Origin: Desulfuromonas sp. KJ2020
GTDB taxonomy: Bacteria; Desulfobacterota; Desulfuromonadia; Desulfuromonadales; SZUA-540
Assembly: GCF_024197615.1 (NCBI RefSeq)
Contig: NZ_JAKUKE010000001.1
Location: 1,169,285-1,233,284 of the forward strand
Reading direction: 5' to 3'
DNA length: 64,000 nucleotides
Of the stretch, positions 6,790 to 14,456 are shown piece by piece. How positions within the stretch are numbered: the first letter of the stretch is position 1; each line of letters begins with the position of its first letter. A program made the position numbers and the translations under genes. The notes below the pieces were generated by a model. That model worked only from the letters and a program-made list of their open reading frames with translations, had not been told where the DNA came from and did not search any database.

Positions 6790-8291
6790 ATCTTCACCTG
6801 AAAAAAGGCTCCCCTCTGCAGCAGAAGACCGCCTGTCTGGTGCTGGGGGTATTTGAAGGCAAGTTCAAGACGCCGCTGCTCAAGGAACTCGATCAGGCTC
6901 TCGGGGGTGCTCTGGGCCGGGCGGTGCGCGACGGCGAATTCACCGGCAAGGTGCGCGAGACCGTCCTCTTTCATCCCGGCAAGGCCCTGCCGGCGGAAAG
7001 GGTGCTGCTGGCCGGGCTCGGCAAAGAGAAGAGCGCCGGCCTCGAATATCTGCGTCAGGTGGCCGGTACGGTGAGCGGCGCTCTGCAGTCACGGCGTATC
7101 CACTCCTTTGCCTGCAATTTCCTCAGCCTCCCGGTGCGGGGCGGCGGTCTGGCGGAGCGGGCGCAGGCTATTGCCGAAGGATTGCTGCTGGGAACGTACC
7201 GTTTCGACCGTTTCCGCACGGAGAACGGCAAGGAGCTCCCTCCCCCCCTGAAGGACGGGGTGCTGCTGGTGGATAAGCAGGCGGAGGTGACTGCCGCCCG
7301 CCGCGGCCTGGACGAGGCCCGCGCCATCTGCCGGGGGGTCTGTCTGGCCCGGGACCTGGTCAATGAGCCCGGCAACGTGAAGTCTCCCGAATACCTGGCC
7401 CAGACCGCCCGAACTTTGGCTGACGAAGGGAGCTTCGCCCTGCGGGTACTCGAGCGGGACGCCCTGGAGAAAGAAGGTTTCGGGGGGCTGCTGGGCGTGG
7501 CGCAGGGGAGCGTGCGGGAGCCCCGCCTGATCGTCATGGAATACAGCGGTGGCAGCAGCGAGGCCAAGCCCATCGTGCTGGTGGGCAAAGGCGTGGTTTT
7601 TGACGCCGGCGGCATTTCGCTCAAACCGGCGGAAAAGATGGACGAGATGAAGATGGACATGGCCGGGGCGGCCGCCGTGCTGGGCACCTTTCAGGCCGTG
7701 GCGGCGCTGAAGCTGCCCATCAATCTCGTCGGCATCGTGCCGGCGGTGGAAAACATGCCGTCGGGTTCGGCCATGCGCCCGGGGGATATCCTCACCTCTC
7801 TGTCGGGCCGCACTATCGAGGTGCTCAACACCGACGCCGAGGGACGCCTGATTCTGGCCGACGCCCTGACCTGGGCCAAGCGCTATGAACCGCGCCTGGT
7901 CATCGACCTCGCTACCCTGACGGGAGCCTGCGTCATCGCCTTGGGGCACCAGGCCACGGCGGTGCTGGGCAACCACGACGGCCTCATCCGCCAGCTCATT
8001 AGGGCCGGCGAGAACAGTGGCGAGCGCCTCTGGCAGCTGCCCCTGTGGGACGAATATGCCGCCCAGCTCAAGAGCGACGTGGCCGACCTCAAGAACACGG
8101 GGGGAAGACCGGCCGGGACCATCACCGCCGCCGCCTTCTTGCAGAAGTTCGCGGAGGATACCTCCTGGGCCCACCTGGACATCGCCGGCACGGCCTGGGA
8201 AGAAAAGGGACGGCCTTATGTGCCCAAGGGGGGGACTGGGGTCGGCGTTCGTCTGCTCGTCCACTACCTCAAGACGGTGGCCGGGGCTTAG
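6786..8291 (+). CDS. pepA: Leucyl (cytosol) aminopeptidase, M17 family
   Basis: A 501-residue di-metal aminopeptidase that removes N-terminal residues from peptides in the cytoplasm, normally as a hexamer. Metal-binding and catalytic signatures are present: VGKGVVFDAGGISLKP (about 264-279), DMAGAAAV soon after, and the M17 signature NTDAEGRL at 348-355. The start at 6786 is chosen over an upstream in-frame ATG because it has GGAAAGG upstream, gives the normal family length, and overlaps the glpD stop by 4 nt. The N-terminal domain (about 1-160) is the usual divergent M17 regulatory domain. Confidence 0.93.
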   Translation: MNLHLKKGSPLQQKTACLVLGVFEGKFKTPLLKELDQALGGALGRAVRDGEFTGKVRETVLFHPGKALPAERVLLAGLGKEKSAGLEYLRQVAGTVSGALQSRRIHSFACNFLSLPVRGGGLAERAQAIAEGLLLGTYRFDRFRTENGKELPPPLKDGVLLVDKQAEVTAARRGLDEARAICRGVCLARDLVNEPGNVKSPEYLAQTARTLADEGSFALRVLERDALEKEGFGGLLGVAQGSVREPRLIVMEYSGGSSEAKPIVLVGKGVVFDAGGISLKPAEKMDEMKMDMAGAAAVLGTFQAVAALKLPINLVGIVPAVENMPSGSAMRPGDILTSLSGRTIEVLNTDAEGRLILADALTWAKRYEPRLVIDLATLTGACVIALGHQATAVLGNHDGLIRQLIRAGENSGERLWQLPLWDEYAAQLKSDVADLKNTGGRPAGTITAAAFLQKFAEDTSWAHLDIAGTAWEEKGRPYVPKGGTGVGVRLLVHYLKTVAGA

Positions 8292-8329
8292 AACCCATTA
8301 ATTCTGCGACAAAATCTCACGCTGAGCCA

Positions 8330-8357
8330 TTGACAGAGCCCGTCTTGGTGCTACCTT
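8330..8357 (+). promoter_or_regulatory. Promoter of the small zinc-ribbon gene
   Basis: TTGACA (8330-8335), 16-nt spacer, TACCTT (8352-8357), about 30 nt before the ATG. Confidence 0.5.
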
Positions 8358-8386
8358 TTAATTAAGCTTAAAAAACGAGGTGGCCG

Positions 8387-8551
8387 ATGCTGAGGTACTG
8401 CGCTTGGTGTGGAAAATACCAGGGATACGTCGTGGGAGCCGGGCACCAGATTCGCAAGAATTTGAGTGAGATCGACACGGCGACCATCTGTGTCACCTGT
8501 ATGGCCAAGGTTCTGGGGGAGATGCCGAACTCCTGGCGGCATAAAAGCTGA
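8387..8551 (+). CDS. 54-residue zinc-ribbon-like small protein
   Basis: A short ORF starting ATG at 8387 with GAGG 6 nt upstream and its own promoter. The translation begins MLRYCAWCGKYQG and later has ICVTCMAKV, giving two CxxC knuckles (C5/C8 and C35/C38) about 27 residues apart: a minimal treble-clef or zinc ribbon. It ends SWRHKS. A good terminator follows at 8573. Similar small proteins with one C-x2-C at each end often bind zinc and nucleic acids or act as adaptors, but no function can be assigned. Promoter, ribosome site, motif and terminator together support it as a real gene. Confidence 0.72.
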   Translation: MLRYCAWCGKYQGYVVGAGHQIRKNLSEIDTATICVTCMAKVLGEMPNSWRHKS

Positions 8552-8572
8552 GCCTGGCCTGTATAGAAGGAG

Positions 8573-8613
8573 AAAAGGGGATACGCCTCTGCGGGGGTGC
8601 GTCCCCTTTTTTG
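8573..8613 (+). terminator. Rho-independent terminator after the zinc-ribbon gene
   Basis: Stem GGGGA-(TA)-CGC paired with GCGTCCCC, followed by TTTTTTGTG. It lies 26 nt after the stop codon. Confidence 0.75.
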
Positions 8614-8652
8614 TGTCGGCGCCTGGGGGGGGCGGCCGCCGCGAAACAACAG

Positions 8653-8681
8653 TTGACACCTCAAGGGCCAACCTGTAAAGA
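8653..8681 (+). promoter_or_regulatory. Promoter of ettA
   Basis: TTGACA (8653-8658), 17-nt spacer, TAAAGA (8676-8681), 36 nt before the ettA start. Confidence 0.5.
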
Positions 8682-8716
8682 TTGGGCACATTTCAAGGGG
8701 AGGTACAGGTCATACC

Positions 8717-10396
8717 ATGAGCAACGAAGGCAATAAAGTCATCTATTCGATGATCGGCGTCAGCAAGTTCTACAACAAGAAGCCGGTCCTCAAGGATATC
8801 TATCTGTCCTACTTCTACGGCGCCAAGATCGGCGTCCTCGGCCTCAACGGCTCGGGCAAAAGCTCGCTGCTGCGCATTCTGGCCGGAGTGGACAAGGACT
8901 TCAACGGCAAGACCATCCTTTCAGACGGCTACACCGTCGGCTACCTGGAGCAGGAGCCGCTCCTTGACGATAACCGCACCGTGCGGCAGATCGTCGAGGA
9001 GGGCGTGCAGGAAACCGTTGATCTGCTCAAGGAATTCGAAGAGATCAACATGAAGTTCGCCGAGCCGATGAGCGACGATGAAATGGCGGCGCTCTGCGAC
9101 CGGCAGGCCCAGGTACAGGAAAAACTCGACGCCCAGGACGCCTGGGATCTTGACTCGCGGCTGGAGATGGCTATGGACGCCCTGCGCTGCCCCCCCGGCG
9201 AGACGCAGGTCGCTGTCCTCTCCGGGGGCGAGAAGCGCCGCGTGGCGCTGTGCCGTCTGCTGCTGCAGAAGCCGGACATCCTGCTGCTGGACGAGCCGAC
9301 CAACCACCTCGACGCCGAGACCGTCGGCTGGCTCGAGCAGCACCTGCAGCGCTATGCCGGCACCGTCATCGCCGTCACCCACGACCGGTACTTCCTCGAC
9401 AACGTCGCCGGCTGGATTCTGGAGCTCGACCGGGGCGAAGGCATCCCCTGGAAGGGCAACTATTCTTCCTGGCTGGAGCAGAAGCAGGAGCGTCTGCGTC
9501 AGGAAGAGAAGGCCGAGTCGAACCGGCAGAAGACGCTGGAGCGCGAACTGGAGTGGATCCGCATGTCCCCCAAGGGGCGGCATGCCAAGGGGCAGGCCCG
9601 CATCAGCGCCTACGAAAAGCTGTTGGGGCAGGAGAACGAAAAACGCGCCCAGGATCTGGAGCTTTACATTCCGCCGGGGCCCCGTCTTGGCAACGTGGTC
9701 ATCGAGGCCAAGGAGGTTAGCAAGGCCTACGGCGAGCGCCTGCTGGTGGAAAACATGACCTTCAACCTTCCCCCCGGCGGCCTCGTCGGGATCATCGGTC
9801 CCAACGGCGCCGGCAAGACGACCCTGTTCCGCATGATCACGGGGCAGGAGCAGCCCGATGCCGGCAGCATCCGCATTGGCGACACGGTAAAGCTGGCCTA
9901 CGTCGACCAGAGCCGCACGCTCGACCCCGAAAAGACCATCTGGCAGGAGATTTCCGGCGGGCAGGAGCAGATTCAGCTCGGCAAGCAGCTGATCAGCTCC
10001 CGCGGCTACGTCTCTCGCTTCAACTTCTCCGGGGCCGACCAGCAGAAGAAGGTCGGCAGTCTCTCCGGTGGCGAGCGCAACCGTGTGCACCTGGCCAAGA
10101 TGCTGCGCGAGGAGGCCAACGTGCTGCTGCTGGACGAGCCGACCAACGACCTGGACGTCAACACCATGCGGGCGCTGGAGGAGGCCCTCGAGAACTACGC
10201 CGGCTGCGCCGTGGTTATCAGCCACGACCGCTGGTTTCTCGACCGCATCGCCACCCATATCCTTGCCTTCGAGGGGGACAGTCGCGTCGTCTGGTTCGAG
10301 GGGAACTATTCGGAATACGAGGCCGACCGCAAAGCCCGTCTCGGTGCCGCCGCCGACCAGCCCCACCGCATCAAGTACCGGCAGCTCACCCGCTGA
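8717..10396 (+). CDS. ettA: Energy-dependent translational throttle protein EttA (ABC-F ATPase)
   Basis: A 559-residue soluble ABC-F protein that binds the ribosomal E site and gates the first elongation cycle according to the ATP/ADP ratio. Two ABC domains are visible: Walker A GLNGSGKSS (about 42-50) with signature LSGGEKRRV (about 167-175) and LLLDEPTNHLD; then GPNGAGKTT (about 362-370) with LSGGERNRV (about 452-460) and LLLDEPTNDLD. The linker between them (about 245-310) is charged and helical, and the arm insertion in domain 1 is EttA-like. No membrane segments. It is monocistronic: own promoter, and a shared terminator with the convergent metX. Length and motif order match EttA rather than Uup or YheS. 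Confidence 0.93.
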   Translation: MSNEGNKVIYSMIGVSKFYNKKPVLKDIYLSYFYGAKIGVLGLNGSGKSSLLRILAGVDKDFNGKTILSDGYTVGYLEQEPLLDDNRTVRQIVEEGVQETVDLLKEFEEINMKFAEPMSDDEMAALCDRQAQVQEKLDAQDAWDLDSRLEMAMDALRCPPGETQVAVLSGGEKRRVALCRLLLQKPDILLLDEPTNHLDAETVGWLEQHLQRYAGTVIAVTHDRYFLDNVAGWILELDRGEGIPWKGNYSSWLEQKQERLRQEEKAESNRQKTLERELEWIRMSPKGRHAKGQARISAYEKLLGQENEKRAQDLELYIPPGPRLGNVVIEAKEVSKAYGERLLVENMTFNLPPGGLVGIIGPNGAGKTTLFRMITGQEQPDAGSIRIGDTVKLAYVDQSRTLDPEKTIWQEISGGQEQIQLGKQLISSRGYVSRFNFSGADQQKKVGSLSGGERNRVHLAKMLREEANVLLLDEPTNDLDVNTMRALEEALENYAGCAVVISHDRWFLDRIATHILAFEGDSRVVWFEGNYSEYEADRKARLGAAADQPHRIKYRQLTR

Positions 10397-10415
10397 AGCT
10401 CCTTTATCCGTCAAA

Positions 10416-10456
10416 CAAAAACGCCCATCCCGTCGCTGCCGGGGTGGGCGTTTTGC
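10416..10456. terminator. Bidirectional terminator between ettA and metX
   Basis: AAAACGCCCATCCCG pairs with CGGGGTGGGCGTTTT around a short loop. The A-run at the left end and T-run at the right end let it serve both converging genes. Confidence 0.85.
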
Positions 10457-10498
10457 GTTACAGAAGATCGTGTGCCTTGGTGGTGAAAAAGGTTGAAG

Positions 10499-11620
10499 TC
10501 AGGCGCCAGACGTCAGACGGTCGAGAAACTCCACTACCAGGGGGGTGAACTTTTCCGGCTCCACCAAAAAGGAGTCGTGGCCGTAGTCCGAATCGATGAG
10601 GTGATAGGCGACCGGTTTGCCCAGACGGGTGAGAACGTCGACCACCTCTTCGGTTTGGGAGGGCGGGTAGAGCCAGTCGGAGGTAAAGGCGAACCAGAGC
10701 GAGGGACACTGCAGGTTGGTCAGGGCTTCTTCGAGCCCGTCGAAGTTCCAGGCCACGTCGTAAAGATCGAGGGCTTTGGCCAGGTAGAGGAAAGAATTGG
10801 TGTCGAAGCGGTCGACGAAGCTGCTGCCGTTGTATTCGAGGTAGCGTTCGACCTCGAAGCGGCCGAAAAAGTCGAAGAGACCGTCACGGGCGGAAAAGCG
10901 GCGACCGAACTTCAGGTGCATGGAGGCGTCGGACAGAAAGGAGACATGACCGACGGCCCGGGCCAGGGTCATTCCGTCTGCCGGCGGGTGTTCGGGCTTG
11001 TAGTTCCCCTTTTTCCACATGGGATCGTTGAAGATGGCCTGTCGGGCCAGGGAGTTGAGGGCGATGGCCATGGGCGAGGTGCGGCCGGTGCCAGCGATGG
11101 GGATGATGGAGCGGGGGACTTCCGGATAGAGGATGCCCCATTCCAGGGCTTGCATGGCGCCCATGCTGCCGCCGATGACAGTGACCAGGGAAGAGATGTT
11201 CAGGTGGTCGAGCAGCAGCTTCTGCGCCCGGACCATGTCCCGGACCATGAGGACCGGAAAGCTGAGATTGTAGGGGCGGTCGGTGCGGGGATTGAGGCTG
11301 GTCGGGCCGGTGGAGCCCTTGCAGGAGCCGATGACGTTGGAACAGAGGATGAAGTAGCGGTTGGTGTCGAGGACCTTGCCGGGGCCGATCATGTCGTCCC
11401 ACCAGCCGGGCTTGCGGTCCTCTTCCGAGTGGCGGCCGGCGGCGTGGGCGTCGCCGGTCCAGGCGTGGGTGACCAGAATGGCGTTAGAGCGGTCGCGGTT
11501 GAGGGTGCCGTAGGTCTCGTAGGCCAAGGTGATGGGCCCGAGGACGCGGCCGCTTTCAAGCTTCAGCTCGACGTCGAAAGTGACCGATTCGGTTTTGACC
11601 AGGCCGATGGATTGGTTCAA
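10499..11620 (-). CDS. metX: Homoserine O-acetyltransferase
   Basis: Acetylates homoserine from acetyl-CoA, the first committed step to methionine. Alpha/beta-hydrolase fold: oxyanion region [13 protein letters not shown] near residue 50, nucleophile elbow [12 protein letters not shown] (Ser near 150), and a late catalytic pair [12 protein letters not shown] (near 345). The start is TTG at 11618-11620, giving 373 residues, the usual family length. A longer in-frame reading to 11833 would run through the SAM riboswitch and its terminator, so it is rejected. AAAGGG lies upstream. The gene is controlled by a SAM-I riboswitch just upstream and ends at a bidirectional terminator. Confidence 0.93.
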   Translation of the reverse strand: MNQSIGLVKTESVTFDVELKLESGRVLGPITLAYETYGTLNRDRSNAILVTHAWTGDAHAAGRHSEEDRKPGWWDDMIGPGKVLDTNRYFILCSNVIGSCKGSTGPTSLNPRTDRPYNLSFPVLMVRDMVRAQKLLLDHLNISSLVTVIGGSMGAMQALEWGILYPEVPRSIIPIAGTGRTSPMAIALNSLARQAIFNDPMWKKGNYKPEHPPADGMTLARAVGHVSFLSDASMHLKFGRRFSARDGLFDFFGRFEVERYLEYNGSSFVDRFDTNSFLYLAKALDLYDVAWNFDGLEEALTNLQCPSLWFAFTSDWLYPPSQTEEVVDVLTRLGKPVAYHLIDSDYGHDSFLVEPEKFTPLVVEFLDRLTSGA

Positions 11621-11639
11621 CGCGCGACACCCTTTGACG

Positions 11640-11676
11640 TAAAAAGGCCCCTTCCCAGGGTGACAGGAGGGGCCTT
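11640..11676 (-). terminator. Riboswitch-controlled terminator of metX
   Basis: On the - strand AAGGCCCCT pairs with AGGGGCCTT and is followed by TTTTTACG. It sits between the SAM-I aptamer and the metX start, the position expected of the expression platform. Confidence 0.9.
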
Positions 11677-11719
11677 GACGATACGGGAAAAGATAAGCGC
11701 GTATCTTTCGGGCTCCGTC

Positions 11720-11823
11720 CTCATCTGTCCCTGTTACAGGGCAGGAATTAGCACCTGGCATCCGCATCTGCGGATCGGTTGCTGTGGCTTCACAGGGCCT
11801 TTCCCTCCACCACTCGCGATAAA
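11720..11823 (-). promoter_or_regulatory. SAM-I (S-box) riboswitch aptamer upstream of metX
   Basis: On the - strand the conserved S-box elements appear in order: CTTTATCGCGAG, GGTGGAGGGA, GGCCCTGTGAAGCC, GCAACC, AGGTGCTAATTCCTGCC and GACAGATGAG. The closing P1 stem pairs the first and last segments. SAM binding should favour the terminator at 11640-11676 and switch metX off. Confidence 0.95.
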
Positions 11824-11912
11824 GACGATGCAATTGTGCTTGGGACTCTAACGAATCACGGCGGGTTTGTCAAATGCATTCGTTGCCGTACCAATGAAGA
11901 GACGCCGGCCGT

Positions 11913-11942
11913 TTGACGAGGTCGAATGGTGGAGGGTATAAT
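11913..11942 (+). promoter_or_regulatory. Strong sigma-70 promoter of an orphan small RNA
   Basis: TTGACG (11913-11918), 18-nt spacer, perfect TATAAT (11937-11942). It points right, although the flanking metX and rrf2 genes both run left, so it serves neither. Confidence 0.7.
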
Positions 11943-11948
11943 GAAAAC

Positions 11949-12028
11949 AGATAGAAGGTTAGGAGGCCGGCAAGGTCTCCTTGTTCGCCCTGGATGACTC
12001 GCCCTCCTGGTCTCCAGGGTATTTTTTG
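11949..12028 (+). ncRNA. Candidate intergenic small RNA (about 80 nt)
   Basis: The inferred transcript starts about 7 nt after a perfect -10 box and ends at stem CCCTGGA (11989-11995) / TCCAGGG followed by TATTTTTTG, a rho-independent terminator. It lies wholly between metX and rrf2. The first part contains AGGAGG (11961-11966) and a CAAGG-TCT-CCTTG hairpin. The terminator loop exposes CCTCCT (12003-12008), which could pair with AGGAGG in the same RNA or with Shine-Dalgarno sequences of target mRNAs. It matches no RNA family I recognise. An 18-codon ORF (ATG at 11941, GGAGG upstream) overlaps the -10 box and is the main alternative. Confidence 0.55.
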
Positions 12029-12035
12029 TCCCGAT

Positions 12036-12476
12036 TCAGCGCGACTCGTCGCGAAGGTGTTGTAAATTGTTTTTCTCCTGCTGGGCCAGGTCGGCGAAGG
12101 TATAGCTTTTGAGGACGGCCATCATCTTTTCCTGAACTTCATGCCAGGCGCCATGAACGGGGCAGAAGACGTCGCGGGAACAGGCCCCGTTCTTTTCGAG
12201 ACAGAGATTCAGGTGCAAGGGACCCTCTTCGGCTTCAACGATGTCCAGCAGGCTGACCTGGGTGGGGTCCTTGGCCAAAAAGAAACCGCCGCCGACTCCC
12301 CGCTGCGAGCCGACGATGCCCGCCTTGATGAGAGGCTGCAGAACTTTGGTGAGAAAGGCCGGCGTGATGTCCTGCGTCTGGCAGATATCCTTTTTGTAGA
12401 CGATCTCTCCCTCGGGCTGTTTGGCCAGAAAAAGCAGGGCTCTGATAGCGTACTCGGTGGCGCGGGTGATAACCAA
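12036..12476 (-). CDS. Rrf2-family regulator, IscR-like with Fe-S cysteine triad
   Basis: A 146-residue winged-helix transcription factor. The N-terminal half (about 1-80) carries the Rrf2 signature ITRATEYAIRALLFLA, helix-turn-helix ITPAFLTKVLQPLIKAGIV and wing SQRGVGGGFFLAKDP. Three cysteines, C92, C99 and C105, with H108, are spaced almost as in E. coli IscR (C92, C98, C104, H107), so an Fe-S cluster is likely and the protein probably senses cluster status, redox state or nitric oxide. No isc or suf genes follow. Its promoter overlaps an inverted repeat, suggesting autoregulation. The C-terminus ends in a charged helix. Confidence 0.88.
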   Translation of the reverse strand: MVITRATEYAIRALLFLAKQPEGEIVYKKDICQTQDITPAFLTKVLQPLIKAGIVGSQRGVGGGFFLAKDPTQVSLLDIVEAEEGPLHLNLCLEKNGACSRDVFCPVHGAWHEVQEKMMAVLKSYTFADLAQQEKNNLQHLRDESR

Positions 12477-12493
12477 AATGGAACCTCCTATTG

Positions 12494-12538
12494 ATAACCG
12501 TATGGGTTATGGATACCTGCCGGCTAGTCTTTTGTCAA
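12494..12538 (-). promoter_or_regulatory. rrf2 promoter with overlapping inverted-repeat operator
   Basis: On the - strand: TTGACA (12538-12533), 17-nt spacer, TATCCA (12515-12510). The inverted repeat ATAACC-GTATG-GGTTAT (12494-12510) covers the transcription start, a fitting autoregulatory operator for the Rrf2 protein. Confidence 0.6.
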
Positions 12539-12573
12539 TGGCAAAGGCAGGTCGTATCGCAAATGGCGATCTC

Positions 12574-12602
12574 TTGACAGGGCGCCGGCGCGCGGGCATC
12601 AT
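12574..12602 (+). promoter_or_regulatory. Promoter of gluQ
   Basis: TTGACA (12574-12579), 17-nt GC-rich spacer, CATCAT (12597-12602). It lies only about 10 nt before the gluQ ATG, so the mRNA leader would be very short. Confidence 0.45.
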
Positions 12603-12611
12603 CTAGTCCTG

Positions 12612-13544
12612 ATGCGTGGTGATGTGATCAAGAACCCTGAAAAAAGCCTGCAGACCGTTGGGCGTTTTGCCCCCAGTCCCACTGGCCCTCTGCATTTCGG
12701 CTCCCTGGTAGCGGCTGTCGGCAGCTACTGTCTGGCCCGTCGGGACCAGGGCAAATGGCTGGTGCGGATCGAGGACCTGGACCGGCCCCGGGTGGTGGCA
12801 GGGGCCGCCGACCTCATTCTGTCGACCCTGGAGGAACTCGGCTTCGAATGGGACGAAGCGCCTGTTTACCAGAGCCGACGTATGGCCCGCTACGAAGAGG
12901 TGCTGAGCCGCCTCAATGAGGGCGGCCATATCTTCCCCTGTGCCTGTTCGCGGCGGGAGGTTCTGGCCAGCGCGCCCCATCCGGGCGAAGAAGGGCCGGT
13001 CTATGGGGGGACTTGTCGTCAGGGAATTCCTCCCGGGCGGTCGCCCCGTTCCCTGCGCCTGCGAGTACCTGCGGGGTCCCGGCTGTTTGTCGATGGTATC
13101 TTCGGCCCGGTGGAGCAATGTCTGGCCAGTGCCGTCGGTGATTTTGTCCTGCGCCGGGCCGACGGGCTTTTTGCCTATCAGCTGGCGGTGGTGGTCGACG
13201 ACGCCGACAGCGGCGTGAACCAGGTGGTGCGCGGCGCGGACCTGCTTCACTCCACTCCGCGGCAGATTTATCTCTATGCCTGTCTGGGCTGGCCGGTGCC
13301 CCGCTACCTCCATTTGCCCCTGGCGCTGGATGCCGCCGGCGAAAAAATCAGCAAGCGCCAGGGTGAGGTGTCCCGCCGCCGTCATGGCGAAAACGGCCGG
13401 TTGCTCGCCCAGGCTCTGTGCTTTCTGGGGCAGGCGGTGCCGCCGGAGCTGGTACGGGCGCCGCCCGGGGAGATTCTGCGCTGGGGCGTGGAGCATTTTC
13501 GCCTGGAGGCTGTCCCCCGCGAGAATCGTATAGCCGGTGACTGA
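12612..13544 (+). CDS. gluQ: Glutamyl-Q tRNA(Asp) synthetase
   Basis: A 310-residue paralogue of the GluRS catalytic domain that attaches glutamate to queuosine in the anticodon of tRNA(Asp). The class I signatures are present: RFAPSPTGPLHFGSL (HIGH-like, about 18-32) and EKISKRQG (KMSKS-like, about 246-253). The zinc-binding cluster typical of GluQ, CAC...YGGTC, is at about 115-135. No anticodon-binding domain follows, which separates it from GltX. No clear ribosome binding site precedes ATG 12612, and the nearby promoter implies a short leader; a start a few codons later is possible. Confidence 0.9.
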   Translation: MRGDVIKNPEKSLQTVGRFAPSPTGPLHFGSLVAAVGSYCLARRDQGKWLVRIEDLDRPRVVAGAADLILSTLEELGFEWDEAPVYQSRRMARYEEVLSRLNEGGHIFPCACSRREVLASAPHPGEEGPVYGGTCRQGIPPGRSPRSLRLRVPAGSRLFVDGIFGPVEQCLASAVGDFVLRRADGLFAYQLAVVVDDADSGVNQVVRGADLLHSTPRQIYLYACLGWPVPRYLHLPLALDAAGEKISKRQGEVSRRRHGENGRLLAQALCFLGQAVPPELVRAPPGEILRWGVEHFRLEAVPRENRIAGD

Positions 13545-13593
13545 CGGTTGGCCCGGGTTGAAAGCAAAAATAAATGGAGAAGGGAGGAAGATC

Positions 13594-14421
13594 ATGCGTA
13601 GGATATCCCTGTTGTTGATCTTTGTGCTGCTGGCTGGCTGCGGCGGCGGTTATTTCAAGGTGCCCAAGGAGGAATATCAGGTCCGAATCCGTACGCTCGG
13701 CGTCCTGCCGCTGCTGGTGGACGAAAAGGTTTCGCTGGGTCATCCCGACGAGAGCCTTATCTTCGAACTGCTGCAGCGGGAGAATGCCGGCAAGGAAGAG
13801 CTCCTCGTCGAGGCGCTGCGTGCCCAGAAGGGTTATTTTGATGTGCGGCGCCTTGGCGGTCATCCGCAGGATCTCGTTTATGGTCTGGTGCAAGGCAGAG
13901 CCCTGGGCGGCGAGGGCAAAACGCTCTATCGGCGTTACGCCTTCAATGCCGAGGCCGTCAGGAATATTACGGACGGACATGTGGTGGATGGACTGCTGGT
14001 GGTTATTCTCAACGGTCTGCAGAGACCGGAAAAACGCTGGGATCGCACCCGGCTGAAGTATCTGGAAGCGGACTACAGCGCTATTCAGGTCACCGCCGCC
14101 GTCGTCACCCCGACGGGTGAGGTGGTCTGGGAATATCCAAGTCCGCCGGGGAGCGAATTTCTGCTTCTGCAGTATCCGGATTTCGATGAGGCCTATTACA
14201 ACCGGGCCGAGGCGGTCGCCATCAAAGACATTTCGATACAAGGTTTGCGACGTGCCCTGCAGGAGCGGACGAGAGGCTTGCTGGGCCAAGAGAAGGAGCC
14301 CGAGGTCTACCGGAAACTCTTCGGCGAGCTGGCCGCTCAGCTGCAGCCAGCCACCTTCCAGCTGCCGGGCAAGGCCCCGGCTGCTGCCGCCGCCACGGAG
14401 GGGACCTCTCCGCGCCCCTAG
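13594..14421 (+). CDS. Putative lipoprotein of unknown function
   Basis: A 275-residue protein with a lipoprotein signal peptide: RRISLLLIFVLLAGC, lipobox LAGC with acylated Cys16. The start at 13594 is chosen because GGGAGGA lies 9 nt upstream and it places the signal peptide at the N-terminus; a longer in-frame start exists at 13537. The mature domain (about 25-250) contains RTLGVLPLLVDE, as in a group of proteobacterial envelope lipoproteins, but I cannot name it. The C-terminus is alanine/proline-rich (GKAPAAAAATEG). It is probably an envelope protein. It follows gluQ by 49 nt. Confidence 0.75.
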   Translation: MRRISLLLIFVLLAGCGGGYFKVPKEEYQVRIRTLGVLPLLVDEKVSLGHPDESLIFELLQRENAGKEELLVEALRAQKGYFDVRRLGGHPQDLVYGLVQGRALGGEGKTLYRRYAFNAEAVRNITDGHVVDGLLVVILNGLQRPEKRWDRTRLKYLEADYSAIQVTAAVVTPTGEVVWEYPSPPGSEFLLLQYPDFDEAYYNRAEAVAIKDISIQGLRRALQERTRGLLGQEKEPEVYRKLFGELAAQLQPATFQLPGKAPAAAAATEGTSPRP

Positions 14422-14430
14422 CCGACTATA

Positions 14431-14456
14431 CCCGGGAGCCTGGCCAGGCTCCCGGG
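14431..14456. repeat. Perfect 26-nt palindrome downstream of the lipoprotein gene
   Basis: CCCGGGAGCCTGG followed directly by its exact reverse complement, 9 nt after the stop codon. There is no T-run on either strand, so it is a strong hairpin but not a standard terminator. It may stabilise the 3' end or act with Rho. Confidence 0.6.

Noticed and set aside
8351..8691. Two overlapping - strand readings of about 110 codons over the zinc-ribbon gene
   Set aside because: They run through the terminator and lack start signals, whereas the + strand zinc-ribbon gene has a promoter, ribosome site and paired CxxC motifs.
11621..11833. N-terminal extension of metX
   Set aside because: It would translate the SAM-I aptamer and its terminator; the extension resembles no MetX.
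11941..11997. 18-codon ORF with GGAGG upstream inside the small-RNA locus
   Set aside because: Its start overlaps the -10 box, so the mapped promoter would not transcribe the ribosome site; kept only as an alternative.
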